A DNA stretch of 64,000 nt, taken from positions 160,722 through 224,721 of the forward strand of contig NZ_BMWD01000011.1 in assembly GCF_014651055.1 (NCBI RefSeq), read 5' to 3'. Both the position numbers and the translations under genes were made by a program. Under the pieces are notes generated by a model, which was not told the DNA's origin, did not search any database, and was given only the letters and a program-made list of their open reading frames with translations. Positions 49,286-58,641 of this stretch are shown in pieces (positions within the stretch are counted from its first letter, which is position 1; the number at the start of each line of letters is the position of its first letter). The DNA is from Streptomyces fructofermentans. GTDB lineage: Bacteria; Actinomycetota; Actinomycetes; Streptomycetales; Streptomycetaceae.

Positions 49286-49951
49286 CTAGCCCGGAGTGAC
49301 GAGCCGTGCCTCGTACGCGAACACCGCCGCCTGGGTGCGGTCCCGCAGGCCGAGTTTCACCAGGATGCGGCTGACGTGGGTCTTGATGGTGGACTCGGCG
49401 ACCACGAGCCGCCCCGCGATCTCGGCGTTGGACAGGCCCTGCGCGATCAGCACCAGCACCTCCGTCTCCCGCTCGGTCAGGTCCCCGTACGCCGCCTGCG
49501 CGGTGGCCGACAGACGGGGCGTCTCGGCCAGTTTCGAGAACTCCGTGATCAGCCGTCTGGTCACCGAGGGCGCGAGCAGCGCCTCCCCCGCCGCCACCAC
49601 CCGCACCCCGTCGGCGAGCTGCCGGGCAGAGGCGTCCTTGAGGAGGAAGCCCGAGGCACCGGCCCGCAGGGCCTGGTACACGTACTCGTCGAGGTCGAAC
49701 GTGGTCAGTACGAGCACCTTCGCCGTGCCGTCCGCCGCGACGATCTCGCGGGTGGCCTCGATACCGTTCATCTCGGGCATCCGGATGTCCATCAGGACGA
49801 CGTCCGGGCAGAGTTCGCGGACCCGCTCGACGGCCTCCCGGCCGTTGACGGCCTCGCCCACGACCTCGATGTCCGGCATCGCGCCGAGGAGCACCGAGAA
49901 GCCCTCGCGGACCATCGCCTGGTCGTCGGCGATCAGAACCCGGATGGTCAC
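49286..49951 (-). CDS. NarL/LuxR-family response regulator
   Basis: This 221-aa protein has a receiver domain (VLIADDQAMVREGFSVLLG, phosphorylation Asp in VVLMDIRMPEMNG, LVLTTFDLDEYVYQAL with the conserved Thr and KDAS Lys) and a LuxR helix-turn-helix (LTERETEVLVLIAQGLSNAEIAGRL, STIKTHVSRILVKLGLRDR). The upstream kinase gene's stop overlaps its ATG, so the two form a two-component system. Target genes unknown. Confidence 0.95.
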   Translation of the reverse strand: MTIRVLIADDQAMVREGFSVLLGAMPDIEVVGEAVNGREAVERVRELCPDVVLMDIRMPEMNGIEATREIVAADGTAKVLVLTTFDLDEYVYQALRAGASGFLLKDASARQLADGVRVVAAGEALLAPSVTRRLITEFSKLAETPRLSATAQAAYGDLTERETEVLVLIAQGLSNAEIAGRLVVAESTIKTHVSRILVKLGLRDRTQAAVFAYEARLVTPG

Positions 49952-51294
49952 GGCCGCTCCTCCGCCGGAGCGGTCGCCGCCGGAACCGGCAGGAAGACCG
50001 CGACCTCGAAGCCGCCCTCGTCCGTCGTGCCCGAGGTCATCTCCCCGTCGAGCATCGTCACGCGCTCACGCATGCCCGTGATGCCGTGGCCGGCCCCCAC
50101 CGAGGGCTTGGCCAGTCCCGTCGCGGGGCCGTTCACGATCCGCAGCCCGAGGCCGCCCAGCACGTACCCGATCTCGACCCTGGCCTCGGCGCCCGGCGCG
50201 TGGCGCAGGCTGTTGCTCAGCGCCTCCTGGACGATGCGGTACGCGGACAGCTCGACGCCCTGCGGGAGTTCTCGCACCGCCCCCGTGACCGCCTTGTCCA
50301 CCCGGAGTCCGGCGTCCCGCACGTTCTCCAGGAGCCGGTCGAGGTCGGCGAGCCTGGGCTGCGGGGCGTCCGGGGCCTCGTAGTCCTCGGCCCGTACGAC
50401 ACCGAGGACGCGGCGCAGCTCGGAGAGCGCGACGACGGCGTTCTCCCGGATGACGGCGAAGGCGTACTCCAGCTCGGGCGGCGGGTTCTCCACGCGGTAG
50501 GGCGCGGCCTCCGCCTGGATCGCGACCACCGACATGTGGTGGGCGACCACGTCGTGCAGTTCGCGGGCGATCGTCGTGCGTTCCTCCAGCAGGGTGCGCC
50601 TGGAGCGCTCGTGCGCGGTGACGGACTGCTGGGCGGTCACCTTGCGCGCCGCCTCGTGCCGCACGTGCCAGACGGTGACGAGCAGCAGCACCAGGGCGCT
50701 GACGAAGAGGAACGGCAGGGTGTTCGTGTAGTAGTGGCCACCGGAGAAGAAGAACTCCGCGAGGACGCCGTACGCGGCGGTCACCGCCCACATCCAGGCG
50801 GCCGTGCGGGGTCTGGTGCGCAGGGCGACGACCGTGAGCACCACGAGGTGGGTCGCGAAGCTGCCGGGCAGCCAGGGCCAGTCGCTCCAGGAGTCGCCGA
50901 ACAGGGCGGTGACCGGGGTCGCCGCCATCGAGACCCAGAAGGCGCCGACCGGCCTGACCAGGGTGAGCAGGATCGTGGCCAGCGAGAGGAGTCCGGTGAG
51001 CAGTTGCGGGAGGTCGCTGCCGCCGTTGCCGGCGAGGGAGATGAGCAGGGCCAGCAGCCCGGCCGCCACCACCACCGCGTGGGGTATCCACACCGCCCGT
51101 TCCTTGGGGCGGTCGGGCAGCATCCGGGTCACGGTGCCGTCCACCCGCATGCGGGCCAGCGGGCGGTAGGCGAAGGCGTCGTGGAACAGGTCCTGCCGCA
51201 AACCGCGCAGGGCGTCCTTCGCCAGCTGGAACTCGGGGCTGCGCGGCCTGGCACCGCCCGCCGGTGTCGTCTGCGTCTGGGTCGTCTCGGTCAC
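49948..51294 (-). CDS. Sensor histidine kinase (HisKA_3)
   Basis: This 448-aa kinase has four or five membrane segments (about 60-200: AVVVAAGLLALLISLAG, LLTGLLSLATILLTLV, THLVVLTVVAL, FLFVSALVLLLVTVW), then a dimerisation/phosphoacceptor helix with RTTIARELHDVVAHHMSVVAIQAEA (His in ELHD) and an ATPase domain with GHGITGMRERV. GTG 51294 is chosen: a taccgt box lies about 10 bp upstream with no ribosome binding site, as in leaderless genes, and the extension upstream is not conserved-looking. Confidence 0.92.
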   Translation of the reverse strand: MTETTQTQTTPAGGARPRSPEFQLAKDALRGLRQDLFHDAFAYRPLARMRVDGTVTRMLPDRPKERAVWIPHAVVVAAGLLALLISLAGNGGSDLPQLLTGLLSLATILLTLVRPVGAFWVSMAATPVTALFGDSWSDWPWLPGSFATHLVVLTVVALRTRPRTAAWMWAVTAAYGVLAEFFFSGGHYYTNTLPFLFVSALVLLLVTVWHVRHEAARKVTAQQSVTAHERSRRTLLEERTTIARELHDVVAHHMSVVAIQAEAAPYRVENPPPELEYAFAVIRENAVVALSELRRVLGVVRAEDYEAPDAPQPRLADLDRLLENVRDAGLRVDKAVTGAVRELPQGVELSAYRIVQEALSNSLRHAPGAEARVEIGYVLGGLGLRIVNGPATGLAKPSVGAGHGITGMRERVTMLDGEMTSGTTDEGGFEVAVFLPVPAATAPAEERP

Positions 51295-51519
51295 GTACAG
51301 AACGGTAGGCGTCGGACGGCTCGCGGTCGTCACCTGTGAGAAGGGTCCTCGGGGATCCCCCTCAGGTACTACGGACGGCACGGCCGCGGGGACCGCGCTG
51401 CCCCGCGGGGACCTCCGGCCCCACGGGCACCCGTCCGGCGCGGCGGAGCACGGCCCGCACAGCGGCGCGGGAGGACGGGCTGCGGCACCGACGGCACCCG
51501 GCCGGGCCGGAGGGCCTTC

Positions 51520-52386
51520 CTACCAGGCGAGTTGGGTGATCTCCTCGGCGACCACCGCGCACGCGTCCGCCGCCGGGTCGATCAGGGGGAAGTGGCCGAC
51601 GTCCTCCAGGAGCGTCAGGCCCACCACCTCACCGGCCTTCGCCGCGGCGTCCGCGTACGCCTCGGCGACCGCCATCGGGACGACGGCGTCCCTACGGCCC
51701 TGCACGAGCGTCGTGGCGATCCCCGTCGGCAGCAGCAGCGCCGGATCGGCGTACGGTCGGCGCTCCTCGAACCGCGCGTCGCCGCCCAGGAGCTGCCGGG
51801 CGGCGCCGGAGCAGACGTCCAGCTTCCCGGCCACCTCGAAGTCGGCGATCGGGGCGAGGGCGACGACGCCCCGCAGCGGCGCGGGCCGGTCCGTGCGCCA
51901 GGGGGAGCCGGCGGGCAGCAGATGGCGGGCGGCGGCCCACAGCGCGAGCTGTCCGCCCGCCGAGTGCCCGGTCACGACCGTCCGGCCGGGGTCGGCCTGC
52001 GGCAGCGCCGTGCGCACCAGCGCGGGCAGCGCGTCGAGCGCCGCCGCGATGTCGTCGAAGGTGTCGGGCCAGCGGCCGGCCACGGGCCCCTCGCCGCCCT
52101 GTGCCGGGATCGTGCCGCCGCGCCGGTACTCCACGTTGGCCACGGCGAAGCCGCGCCTGGCCAGGAAGTCCGCGAACGGGGTGACGTGCCGGCGGTCGTA
52201 CGGGGCCCGCCAGGCGCCACCGTGCAGGACGACGACGAGCGGGGCCCGTTCCTCGCCGCCGCGCGGCGCGTAGAAGTCGACGACCTGGTCGGGATGGTCG
52301 CCGTACGCGGCGGTGGCGTCGGGGTCGACCGGCGGATGCGAGAAGGCCGACTCCTCCTCCGCGGCGTCGCGGGCGTCGTCCGTCAT
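51520..52386 (-). CDS. Alpha/beta hydrolase, probable kynurenine formamidase
   Basis: This 288-aa hydrolase has the oxyanion motif VVLHGGAWRAPYD (HGGxW), the nucleophile TGHSAGGQLALWAA (Ser near residue 148), the acid in QGRRDAVVPMA and His in EDVGHFPLID. HGGxW is the hallmark of arylformamidases. Kynureninase and tryptophan dioxygenase genes lie 0.9-3 kb away, and the matching S. coelicolor gene (SCO3644, from memory) was assigned kynurenine formamidase. It would convert N-formylkynurenine to kynurenine. It is divergent from the TetR gene. Confidence 0.8.
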   Translation of the reverse strand: MTDDARDAAEEESAFSHPPVDPDATAAYGDHPDQVVDFYAPRGGEERAPLVVVLHGGAWRAPYDRRHVTPFADFLARRGFAVANVEYRRGGTIPAQGGEGPVAGRWPDTFDDIAAALDALPALVRTALPQADPGRTVVTGHSAGGQLALWAAARHLLPAGSPWRTDRPAPLRGVVALAPIADFEVAGKLDVCSGAARQLLGGDARFEERRPYADPALLLPTGIATTLVQGRRDAVVPMAVAEAYADAAAKAGEVVGLTLLEDVGHFPLIDPAADACAVVAEEITQLAW

Positions 52387-52553
52387 GCTCCAGCCTCTCA
52401 GCGGTACGGGGTGCGTGTTCACCCGGGGCGGCCCGCGCCGGGACCGGCGGGCCGGGCGGCTCGCCCAACACGCTCCGGCGGGCGGACCGTTGGCGGGACG
52501 CTATCAGGCCGGTGACGTGTGTGATCACGTGGCCGTCACACAGGGTGAGGGTT

Positions 52554-52570
52554 AAACGGTTCTGCCGTTT
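52554..52570. promoter_or_regulatory. Candidate TetR operator AAACGG-n5-CCGTTT
   Basis: A perfect 6-bp inverted repeat with 5-bp spacer lies 52 bp before the TetR start and within the divergent promoter shared with the formamidase-like gene. Placement and length are typical of TetR autoregulatory sites. Confidence 0.65.
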
Positions 52571-52621
52571 CGTTACGCTGGCACCCGCAGCACCGGGTCC
52601 ACCCCCACGAAGGAGCCCACC

Positions 52622-53266
52622 ATGAGCGCCGAGCCCGGCACCGGCACCGCACCCGCCGCCGAACCCGGCACCCTGCGCCCCGGCGGACGGACCGCCCGCG
52701 TGCGTGCGTCCGTACTGCGGGCCGCCGGGGACGTCCTGGCCGAACAGGGCTTCGCCGGCCTCGACCTGGCCGACGTGGCCCGGCGGGCCGAGGTGGGGAA
52801 GACGACCGTGTACCGGCGGTGGGGATCGGTCACCGGGCTCGTCGCCGACCTGCTCGCGGACATGGCCGAGCAGTCCCTCCCCCGCACGGAGACCGGGTCG
52901 GTCCTCGGCGACCTGCGCGCCAACGCGGACCTGGTCCGGCGCACGCTGGCCGACCCCCGCCAGGGAGCCCTGTTCCGGGCGGTGATCGCCGCCGCGACCT
53001 GCGACGCGCGCACCTCCGACGCGCTGCGCCGGTTCTACGAGGTACGGGTGGCCGAGTGGGCACCGTGCGTCGAACAGGCCGTCGCCCGGGGCGAGTTGCC
53101 GACGGGCACGGACCCCGCCGAGGTGGTGCGGGCGGTCTCGGCGCCCCTCTACTACACATTGCTCACCACGGGTTCCGCCCCCGGCCCGGACGCCGCCTTC
53201 CGGGCCGCGGACGCCGCCGTCGCCGCCGCCCGGGCGGGGGTGTTCCGCCCCGCGGCCGACGTGTGA
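52622..53266 (+). CDS. TetR/AcrR family regulator
   Basis: This 214-aa protein has the DNA-binding domain ARVRASVLRAAGDVLAEQGFAGLDLADVARRAEVGKTTVYRRWGSVTGLVADLL (about 24-80) and a TetR_C_11-like ligand domain (AEWAPCVEQAVARGELPTGTDPAEVVRAVSAPLYYTLL). ATG 52622 has gaaggagccc just upstream. It sits inside the tryptophan-catabolism block and may control it through the 52554 operator. Confidence 0.92.
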   Translation: MSAEPGTGTAPAAEPGTLRPGGRTARVRASVLRAAGDVLAEQGFAGLDLADVARRAEVGKTTVYRRWGSVTGLVADLLADMAEQSLPRTETGSVLGDLRANADLVRRTLADPRQGALFRAVIAAATCDARTSDALRRFYEVRVAEWAPCVEQAVARGELPTGTDPAEVVRAVSAPLYYTLLTTGSAPGPDAAFRAADAAVAAARAGVFRPAADV

Positions 53267-53322
53267 CGGCCACCGTCCGGCACCGGCCGGCGCACGGGAC
53301 CGGGGTGCCGGAACCGGACCGC

Positions 53323-54534
53323 CTAGACGGGTGCGCCGGCCGGCTCCCCGGCCAGCACCTCGGCCAGCACGCGCGCGGCGCGCTCCACGTCGCCGAACCC
53401 CACGTACAGCGGCGTGAAGCCGAAGCGCAGGACGTCCGGGGCGCGGAAGTCGCCGACCACACCCCGTTCGATCAGGCTGCGCATCACCGCGTCGGCCCCC
53501 TGGCAGCGCAGCGCGACCTGGCTGCCCCGGTCCGCGTGGGCGGACGGGGTCACCGACTCCACCGCGCCCTGCGGCACGTAGGCCGCGACGCACTCCAGGA
53601 AGAAGTCCGTCAGGGCGAGGGACTTGGCGCGCACCGCACTGACGGACACGTCGTCCCAGACCTCGAGGGCCGCCTCCAGCGCGAGCATCGACAGGATGTC
53701 GGGGGTGCCGACCCGGCCGCGCAGCGCACCGGGCGCGGGGCTGAAGTCCGGGGTCATGCCGAAGGGGTCGGCGTGCGAGTTCCAGCCCGGCAGCGGTGAG
53801 TCGAAGCGTGCCTGCAGATCCCTGCGGATGTACAGGAAGGCCGGTGAACCCGGGCCGCCGTTCAGGTACTTGTAGGTGCAGCCGACCGCGAGGTCCACCC
53901 CGTGCTCGTCGAGGCCGACCGGCAGCGCGCCGGCGCTGTGGCACAGGTCCCACACCACGAGGGCGCCCGCCGCGTGGACCGCCGCCGTCAGCGACGGCAG
54001 GTCGTACAGCCGGCCGGTGCGGTAGTCCACGTGGTTGAGCAGCACCACGGCCGTGCGCGGCCCGACCGCGCCGGGCACCTCGTCCGGCGCCACCGGGCGC
54101 AGGGTGCAGCCGGTGAGCCGGGCCGCCGACGCGGCGATGTACCCGTCCGTGGGGAAGGTCGTGGCGTCGACGAGGATCTCGTCGCGCCCCTCCCCCGCGA
54201 GCCGTACCGCCCCGACGAGGGCCTTGAAGAGGTTGACGCTGGTCGAGTCGCCGACGACCGTCTGCCCGGCCGCGGCACCCACCAGCGGGGCTATCCGGTC
54301 GCCGATCCGCTCCGGCGCGGTCCACCAGCCGCTCTCGTCCCAGGACCGGATGCGCAGCGAGCCCCACTGCCGCCGTACGACGTCCTCGACACGTCCGGGC
54401 ACCGAGCGGGGCAGCGCCCCGAGCGAGTTCCCGTCCAGGTACACGACGTCGTCGAGCACGAACCGCGCCCGGACCGACGCCAGTTCGTCCGCGGCGTCCA
54501 GCTCGGCCGCGCGCTTCGCGTACGACTCAGACAT
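53323..54534 (-). CDS. kynU: Kynureninase
   Basis: This 403-aa PLP enzyme cleaves kynurenine to anthranilate and alanine. Signature segments are YLDGNSLGALPRSVPGRV, GDSTSVNLFKALVGAVR, VVWDLCHSAGALPVGL, the PLP lysine in GCTYKYLNGGPGSPAFLYI (about residue 228) and GTPDILSMLALEAALEV. ATG 54534 overlaps the end of the tryptophan dioxygenase gene by 8 bp, so the two are co-expressed. Confidence 0.95.
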   Translation of the reverse strand: MSESYAKRAAELDAADELASVRARFVLDDVVYLDGNSLGALPRSVPGRVEDVVRRQWGSLRIRSWDESGWWTAPERIGDRIAPLVGAAAGQTVVGDSTSVNLFKALVGAVRLAGEGRDEILVDATTFPTDGYIAASAARLTGCTLRPVAPDEVPGAVGPRTAVVLLNHVDYRTGRLYDLPSLTAAVHAAGALVVWDLCHSAGALPVGLDEHGVDLAVGCTYKYLNGGPGSPAFLYIRRDLQARFDSPLPGWNSHADPFGMTPDFSPAPGALRGRVGTPDILSMLALEAALEVWDDVSVSAVRAKSLALTDFFLECVAAYVPQGAVESVTPSAHADRGSQVALRCQGADAVMRSLIERGVVGDFRAPDVLRFGFTPLYVGFGDVERAARVLAEVLAGEPAGAPV

Positions 54535-55372
54535 GGGACCGCGCCGTCCACAGCTCGGGGAAGACGTTCTTGCGGGCGCGCTTCTCCAGCCACGCCACAC
54601 CGGCGGAGCCGCCCGTGCCCGTCTTCGAGCCCATCGCCCGCCGCGTCGCCACGAGGTGGTCGTTGCGCCAGCGCCACACCAGCTCGGCGACGTCGGTCAG
54701 CGCCTCGCCCAGCCGGGCCGTCTCGGAGCTCTCGTCGCCCGCGTACAGCGCGGTCCACACAGCCTCGACCTCGGGGGACGGCTCGTAGCGCAGGGAGACG
54801 TCACGGTTCAGGACCTCGGCCGGCACCGCGTGGCCGCGCCGGGCCAGCAGCCGCAGCACCTCGTCGTACAGGCTCGGCTCCTGGAGCGCCTTCTCCAGCT
54901 CGGCGTGCACCCGGGGCGCGCCGCGGTGCGGCACCAGCATCGAGGCGGACTTCTCGCCGAGCAGGAACTCCATCCGCCGGTACATCGCGGACTGGAATCC
55001 GGAGCCCTCGCCGAGAGCGCCGCGGTACGAGTTGAACTGGGCCGGGGTGAGCTGGGCCAGCGGCCGCCACGAGGCGTTCAGCGCCTCCAGCTCACGCACC
55101 GAGCGCTTCAGGGCCGCCACCGCGACCGGCACGTCGTCGCCGCGCAGCGCACGCGCGGCGGTCTCCCACTCGTGGACGACGACCGTGAACCACAGCTCCA
55201 TGACCTGGGTGGTGACCAGGAAGACCATCTCGCCGGGGTCGTCGGAACGGGTGTGCTGCAGGTGGGTCAGGACGTCCGCCTGGACGTAGTCCTCGTACGG
55301 GGTCGTGCCCTGGAAGTCGAGATGCGGGGTCTCGGGCTCCGAAGCCTCTTGGGGCTGAGCCTGCTGGGACAT
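54527..55372 (-). CDS. kynA: Tryptophan 2,3-dioxygenase
   Basis: This 281-aa haem dioxygenase opens tryptophan to N-formylkynurenine. Family segments are PYEDYVQADVLTHLQHTRSDDPGEMVFLVTTQVMELWF, FNSYRGALGEGSGFQSAMYR, and the substrate loop RNDHLVATRRAMGSKTGTGGSAGVAWLEK containing the distal His. ATG 55372 has aggagaca upstream. It is the first gene of the kynA-kynU pair. Confidence 0.95.
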   Translation of the reverse strand: MSQQAQPQEASEPETPHLDFQGTTPYEDYVQADVLTHLQHTRSDDPGEMVFLVTTQVMELWFTVVVHEWETAARALRGDDVPVAVAALKRSVRELEALNASWRPLAQLTPAQFNSYRGALGEGSGFQSAMYRRMEFLLGEKSASMLVPHRGAPRVHAELEKALQEPSLYDEVLRLLARRGHAVPAEVLNRDVSLRYEPSPEVEAVWTALYAGDESSETARLGEALTDVAELVWRWRNDHLVATRRAMGSKTGTGGSAGVAWLEKRARKNVFPELWTARSHV

Positions 55373-55479
55373 CGCTGTCTCCTGTTGTGTGCTCCGGGTA
55401 GCGGTCCGCCCCTGCCGAATTCCGACACGGGGGCCCCGGTCCCCACCGGCATCCTCCACAATCGTCCCCCGAAACCGCA

Positions 55480-55510
55480 AGGTCCGCCCGGTGTGACCCC
55501 GGGCGGACCT
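55480..55510 (-). terminator. Terminator after DUF3151 gene, 12-bp perfect stem
   Basis: AGGTCCGCCCGG and CCGGGCGGACCT pair perfectly around a 7-nt loop, 20 bp beyond the stop at 55531 and before the kynA promoter. Confidence 0.9.
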
Positions 55511-55530
55511 GCGCGAACACGGCCTGAGGC

Positions 55531-55944
55531 CTAGCCCAGTGTCTGGGCCGCCGCCGGCGAGGAGTCCTTCAGGAACTGCGAGCAGCGCTCGTACTCCGCC
55601 TGCTCGCCGATCGCCTGCGCGGCACGGGCCAGGCCGTGCAGGGCGCGCAGGAAGCCGCGGTTCGGCTCGTGCTCCCACGGCACCGGGCCGTGGCCCTTCC
55701 AGCCGCCCCGGCGAAGGGCGTCCAGACCGCGGTGGTAGCCGGTGCGGGCGTACGCGTACGACTCGACGACGCTGCCGCGCTCGTACGCCTCGTCGGCGAG
55801 CTGCGCCCAGGCGAGTGAGGACGTGGGGTACTTCGCGGCGACATCGGCGGGCGCCGTGCCGTTCGCGAGGAGCTCACGCGGCTCCGGATCGTCGGGCAGG
55901 TGGGTCGGGGGCGGTCCCCCGAGCAGGTTCTCGTGAATGGACAT
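55531..55944 (-). CDS. DUF3151 protein
   Basis: This 137-aa cytoplasmic protein has the family sequence MSIHENLLGGPPPTHLPDDPEP, PTSSLAWAQLADEAYERGSVVESYAYARTGYHRGLDALRR and GPVPWEHEPNRGFLRALHGLARAAQAIGE. It is common to Actinobacteria next to fba, with no known function. The helix-turn-helix repeats look TPR-like. Confidence 0.92.
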   Translation of the reverse strand: MSIHENLLGGPPPTHLPDDPEPRELLANGTAPADVAAKYPTSSLAWAQLADEAYERGSVVESYAYARTGYHRGLDALRRGGWKGHGPVPWEHEPNRGFLRALHGLARAAQAIGEQAEYERCSQFLKDSSPAAAQTLG

Positions 55945-55971
55945 GGGTTCCAGTCTGCCTGGCCCGGGGCC

Positions 55972-56019
55972 CCCGGCGGGCACCGCGGGCCGTCCCGGCC
56001 GGGCGCGGTGCCCGCCGGG
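55972..56019 (-). terminator. Terminator after MFS gene, 16-bp perfect stem
   Basis: Arms 55972-55987 and 56004-56019 are fully complementary with a 16-nt loop, five bases beyond the MFS stop at 56025. Confidence 0.88.
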
Positions 56020-56024
56020 CCCGC

Positions 56025-57518
56025 TCACTCCAGACGTGCCCGCGCGCGGTTCGGCTCCAGCGGCGGTGCCGTCACACTGCCGTGCGTGAGGCACTCGGGG
56101 CGCAGGCAGTCCGGCGGCGGCTTGCGCACGGTCGTGAAGGCGATCACCGCGCCCACGACCAGGATGCCCGCGCACAGGGGCATCGCGCGCCGGAACGCCT
56201 GGTCGAAGGCGTCCGCGGAACGGTAGGCCTCCTCGCCCATCCCGACCAGCAGGGGCAGCGCGGCGACCGCGACGAGACCGGCCGCACGGGCCGCCGCGTT
56301 GTTGATGCCGCTGGCCAGACCCGCCCGCCCGGCGTCCACGGAGGCGAGCACCGTCGCGGTGAGGGGTGCCACCAGCGCCACCATGCCGACGCCGAGGACC
56401 AGCACGGCGGGCAGGACGTCCGAGACGTACGAGGCGCCCTGGCCCACCCGCAGCATCAGCAGCATTCCGGCGGCCGCCAGCAGCGGGCCCACCGTGAGCG
56501 GGATGCGCGGGCCGATGCGCTGGCCCAGCTCGCCCGAACGGGCCGACAGGAACAGCATCAGGACGGTGGTCGGCAGCAGGGCGACCCCCGCTTCGAGGGC
56601 CGAGTACCCGGCGACGACCTGGAGCTGGAGCGTGCACAGGAAGAAGAACCCGCCGAAGGCGGCGTACACGCACACGGTGACCGCGTTGACCGCCGAGAAC
56701 TGGCGGGACGAGAAGATGCCGAGCGGCATCATCGGGTCGGCCCGCCGCCGCTCCACGGCCACGAAGGCCACGCCGGACGCCACGCCCGCCGCCGCCGAGA
56801 CGCCGACCACGACCGGCGAGCCGACGGGCGCCTCGATGAGCGCGTACGTCACGAGCGCCAGGGACAGCGCGCCGAGGAACGCGCCGAGCACGTCGAAGCC
56901 GCGGCCGTGCACCTGGTCGTCCTTCGACTCCGGCACGTGCCGCATGGCGATCGGGGCGCACAGCAGGGCGAGCGGGACGTTCAGGAGGAACACCCAGCGC
57001 CAGCCGGGGCCGTCCACGAGCCAGCCGCCCAGGAACGGGCCGATCGCCGCGCCGACCCCGCCGAAACCCGACCACAGGCCGACGGCCCTCGCCCGGTCGT
57101 CCGGGTGGAACGACGCCTGGATCAGGGCCAGCGAGCCGGGGGTGAGGAGCGCGCCGCCGACGCCCTGGAGCGCGCGGGCCGCCACCAGGACGCCCGCGCT
57201 CGGCGCGAGCCCGCACAGCAGGGAGGCCGCGGCGAACCAGACCACGCCGACGACGAAGACCTTCCGCCGCCCGAAGCGGTCGCCCAGCGCACCGCCGAGG
57301 AGGATCAGCCCGGCGAGGGTCAGCATGTACGCGTTGACGGTCCACTGGAGCGCGGCGAGGTCCGCGTCGAGGTCGCGGCCGATCGTCGGCAGGGCGACGG
57401 TCACCACCGTCGAGTCCAGCATCGCCATGCTCGACCCGAGCACGGTGGTGAGCAGGATCCACTTCCCGGTGGAACTGGAGATCCTTACGGACGGGGACTC
57501 CTGCGCGGGGGCAGCCAT
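56025..57518 (-). CDS. MFS drug transporter, DHA2 (14-helix) family
   Basis: This 497-aa transporter has motif A GDRFGRRKVFVVG, motif C-like GFGGVGAAIGPFLGGWLVD (about 150-168), the DHA2 start LDSTVVTVALPTIGRDL with WTVNAYMLTLAGLILLGG, and about 14 membrane segments. The EmrB/QacA-type family exports drugs and metabolites by proton exchange. A Cys-containing tail (PPPDCLRPECLT) is present. It is monocistronic, with hairpins on both sides. Confidence 0.93.
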   Translation of the reverse strand: MAAPAQESPSVRISSSTGKWILLTTVLGSSMAMLDSTVVTVALPTIGRDLDADLAALQWTVNAYMLTLAGLILLGGALGDRFGRRKVFVVGVVWFAAASLLCGLAPSAGVLVAARALQGVGGALLTPGSLALIQASFHPDDRARAVGLWSGFGGVGAAIGPFLGGWLVDGPGWRWVFLLNVPLALLCAPIAMRHVPESKDDQVHGRGFDVLGAFLGALSLALVTYALIEAPVGSPVVVGVSAAAGVASGVAFVAVERRRADPMMPLGIFSSRQFSAVNAVTVCVYAAFGGFFFLCTLQLQVVAGYSALEAGVALLPTTVLMLFLSARSGELGQRIGPRIPLTVGPLLAAAGMLLMLRVGQGASYVSDVLPAVLVLGVGMVALVAPLTATVLASVDAGRAGLASGINNAAARAAGLVAVAALPLLVGMGEEAYRSADAFDQAFRRAMPLCAGILVVGAVIAFTTVRKPPPDCLRPECLTHGSVTAPPLEPNRARARLE

Positions 57519-57541
57519 GGTCGGAGCATACGGACAACGCG

Positions 57542-57573
57542 GGGGCCCGGCCCCCCGAAGGAGGCCGGGCCCC
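57542..57573 (-). terminator. Terminator after fba
   Basis: GGGGCCCGGCC and GGCCGGGCCCC form a perfect 11-bp stem around a 10-nt loop, 45 bp beyond the fba stop and upstream of the MFS gene. Confidence 0.82.
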
Positions 57574-57618
57574 GGCCGGTCGGGCCGCCGCGCGGGCGCG
57601 GCGGCGCCGCCGGTGGCG

Positions 57619-58641
57619 CTACTTGAGCCTGGTGCCCGTGGAGCGCAGGGCGGCGCAGGCCTCGGTCACCCGCTGGGCCATTCCGGCCTCGGCGAGCTTG
57701 CCCCAGGTGCGGGGGTCGTACTTCGACTTGGTGCCGACCTCGCCGTCGACCTTCAGGACCGCGTCGTAGTTGCGGAACATGTGGTCCACGACCGGCCGGG
57801 TGAACGCGTACTGGGTGTCGGTGTCGAGGTTCATCTTCACGACGCCGTTCTCCAGCGCGGTGGCGATCTCCTCGGCGGTGGAGCCGGAGCCGCCGTGGAA
57901 GACGAAGTCGAACGGGCTCGCCTTGCCGTACTTGGCGGCCACGCCCTCCTGGAGGTCCTTGAGCAGCTCGGGGCGCAGGACGACGTTGCCCGGCTTGTAG
58001 ACGCCGTGCACGTTGCCGAAGGACGCGGCGAGCAGGTAGCGGCCCCGGTCGCCCAGGCCGAGGGCCTCGGCGGTGCGCAGGGCGTCGTCGACGGTCGTGT
58101 ACAGCTCGTCGTTGATCTCGTGGCTGACGCCGTCCTCCTCGCCGCCGGTCGGGGTGATCTCGACCTCGAGGATGATCTTCGCGGCGACGGCCTTGGCGAG
58201 CAGCTCCTGGCCGATGGCCAGGTTGTCGGCGAGGGTCTCGGCGGAGCCGTCCCACATGTGGGACTGGAACAGCGGGTTCTCGCCCTTGGCGACACGCTCG
58301 GCGGAGATGTCGAGCAGCGGACGCACGTAGCCGTCCAGCTTGTCCTTGGGACAGTGGTCCGTGTGCAGCGCGACCGTGATGTCGTACTTCGCGGCGACGA
58401 TGTGCGCGAACTCGGCGAGCGCGACGGCGCCGGTCACCATGTCCTTGTTGTGCTGGCCGCCCAGGAACTCCGCGCCACCGGTGGAGATCTGGATGATGCC
58501 GTCGCTCTCGGCCTCCGCGAAGCCGCGCAGCGCAGCGTGCAGGGTCTGGGACGAGGTCACGTTGATGGCCGGGTAGGCGAACTTGCCTGCCTTCGCCCGG
58601 TCGAGCATCTCGTTGTAGACCTCGGGGGTTGCGATGGGCAT
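57619..58641 (-). CDS. fba: Class II fructose-bisphosphate aldolase
   Basis: This 340-aa zinc aldolase of glycolysis has AYPAINVTSSQTLHAAL, QISTGGAEFLGG, the zinc ligands in ALHTDHCPKDKLDGYVRPLL, EVEITPTGGEEDGV and FHGGSGSTAEEI (phosphate site), then KMNLDTDTQYAFTRP. ATG 58641 has aaggagcg upstream. A 190-bp leader separates it from pyrE. Confidence 0.97.
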   Translation of the reverse strand: MPIATPEVYNEMLDRAKAGKFAYPAINVTSSQTLHAALRGFAEAESDGIIQISTGGAEFLGGQHNKDMVTGAVALAEFAHIVAAKYDITVALHTDHCPKDKLDGYVRPLLDISAERVAKGENPLFQSHMWDGSAETLADNLAIGQELLAKAVAAKIILEVEITPTGGEEDGVSHEINDELYTTVDDALRTAEALGLGDRGRYLLAASFGNVHGVYKPGNVVLRPELLKDLQEGVAAKYGKASPFDFVFHGGSGSTAEEIATALENGVVKMNLDTDTQYAFTRPVVDHMFRNYDAVLKVDGEVGTKSKYDPRTWGKLAEAGMAQRVTEACAALRSTGTRLK

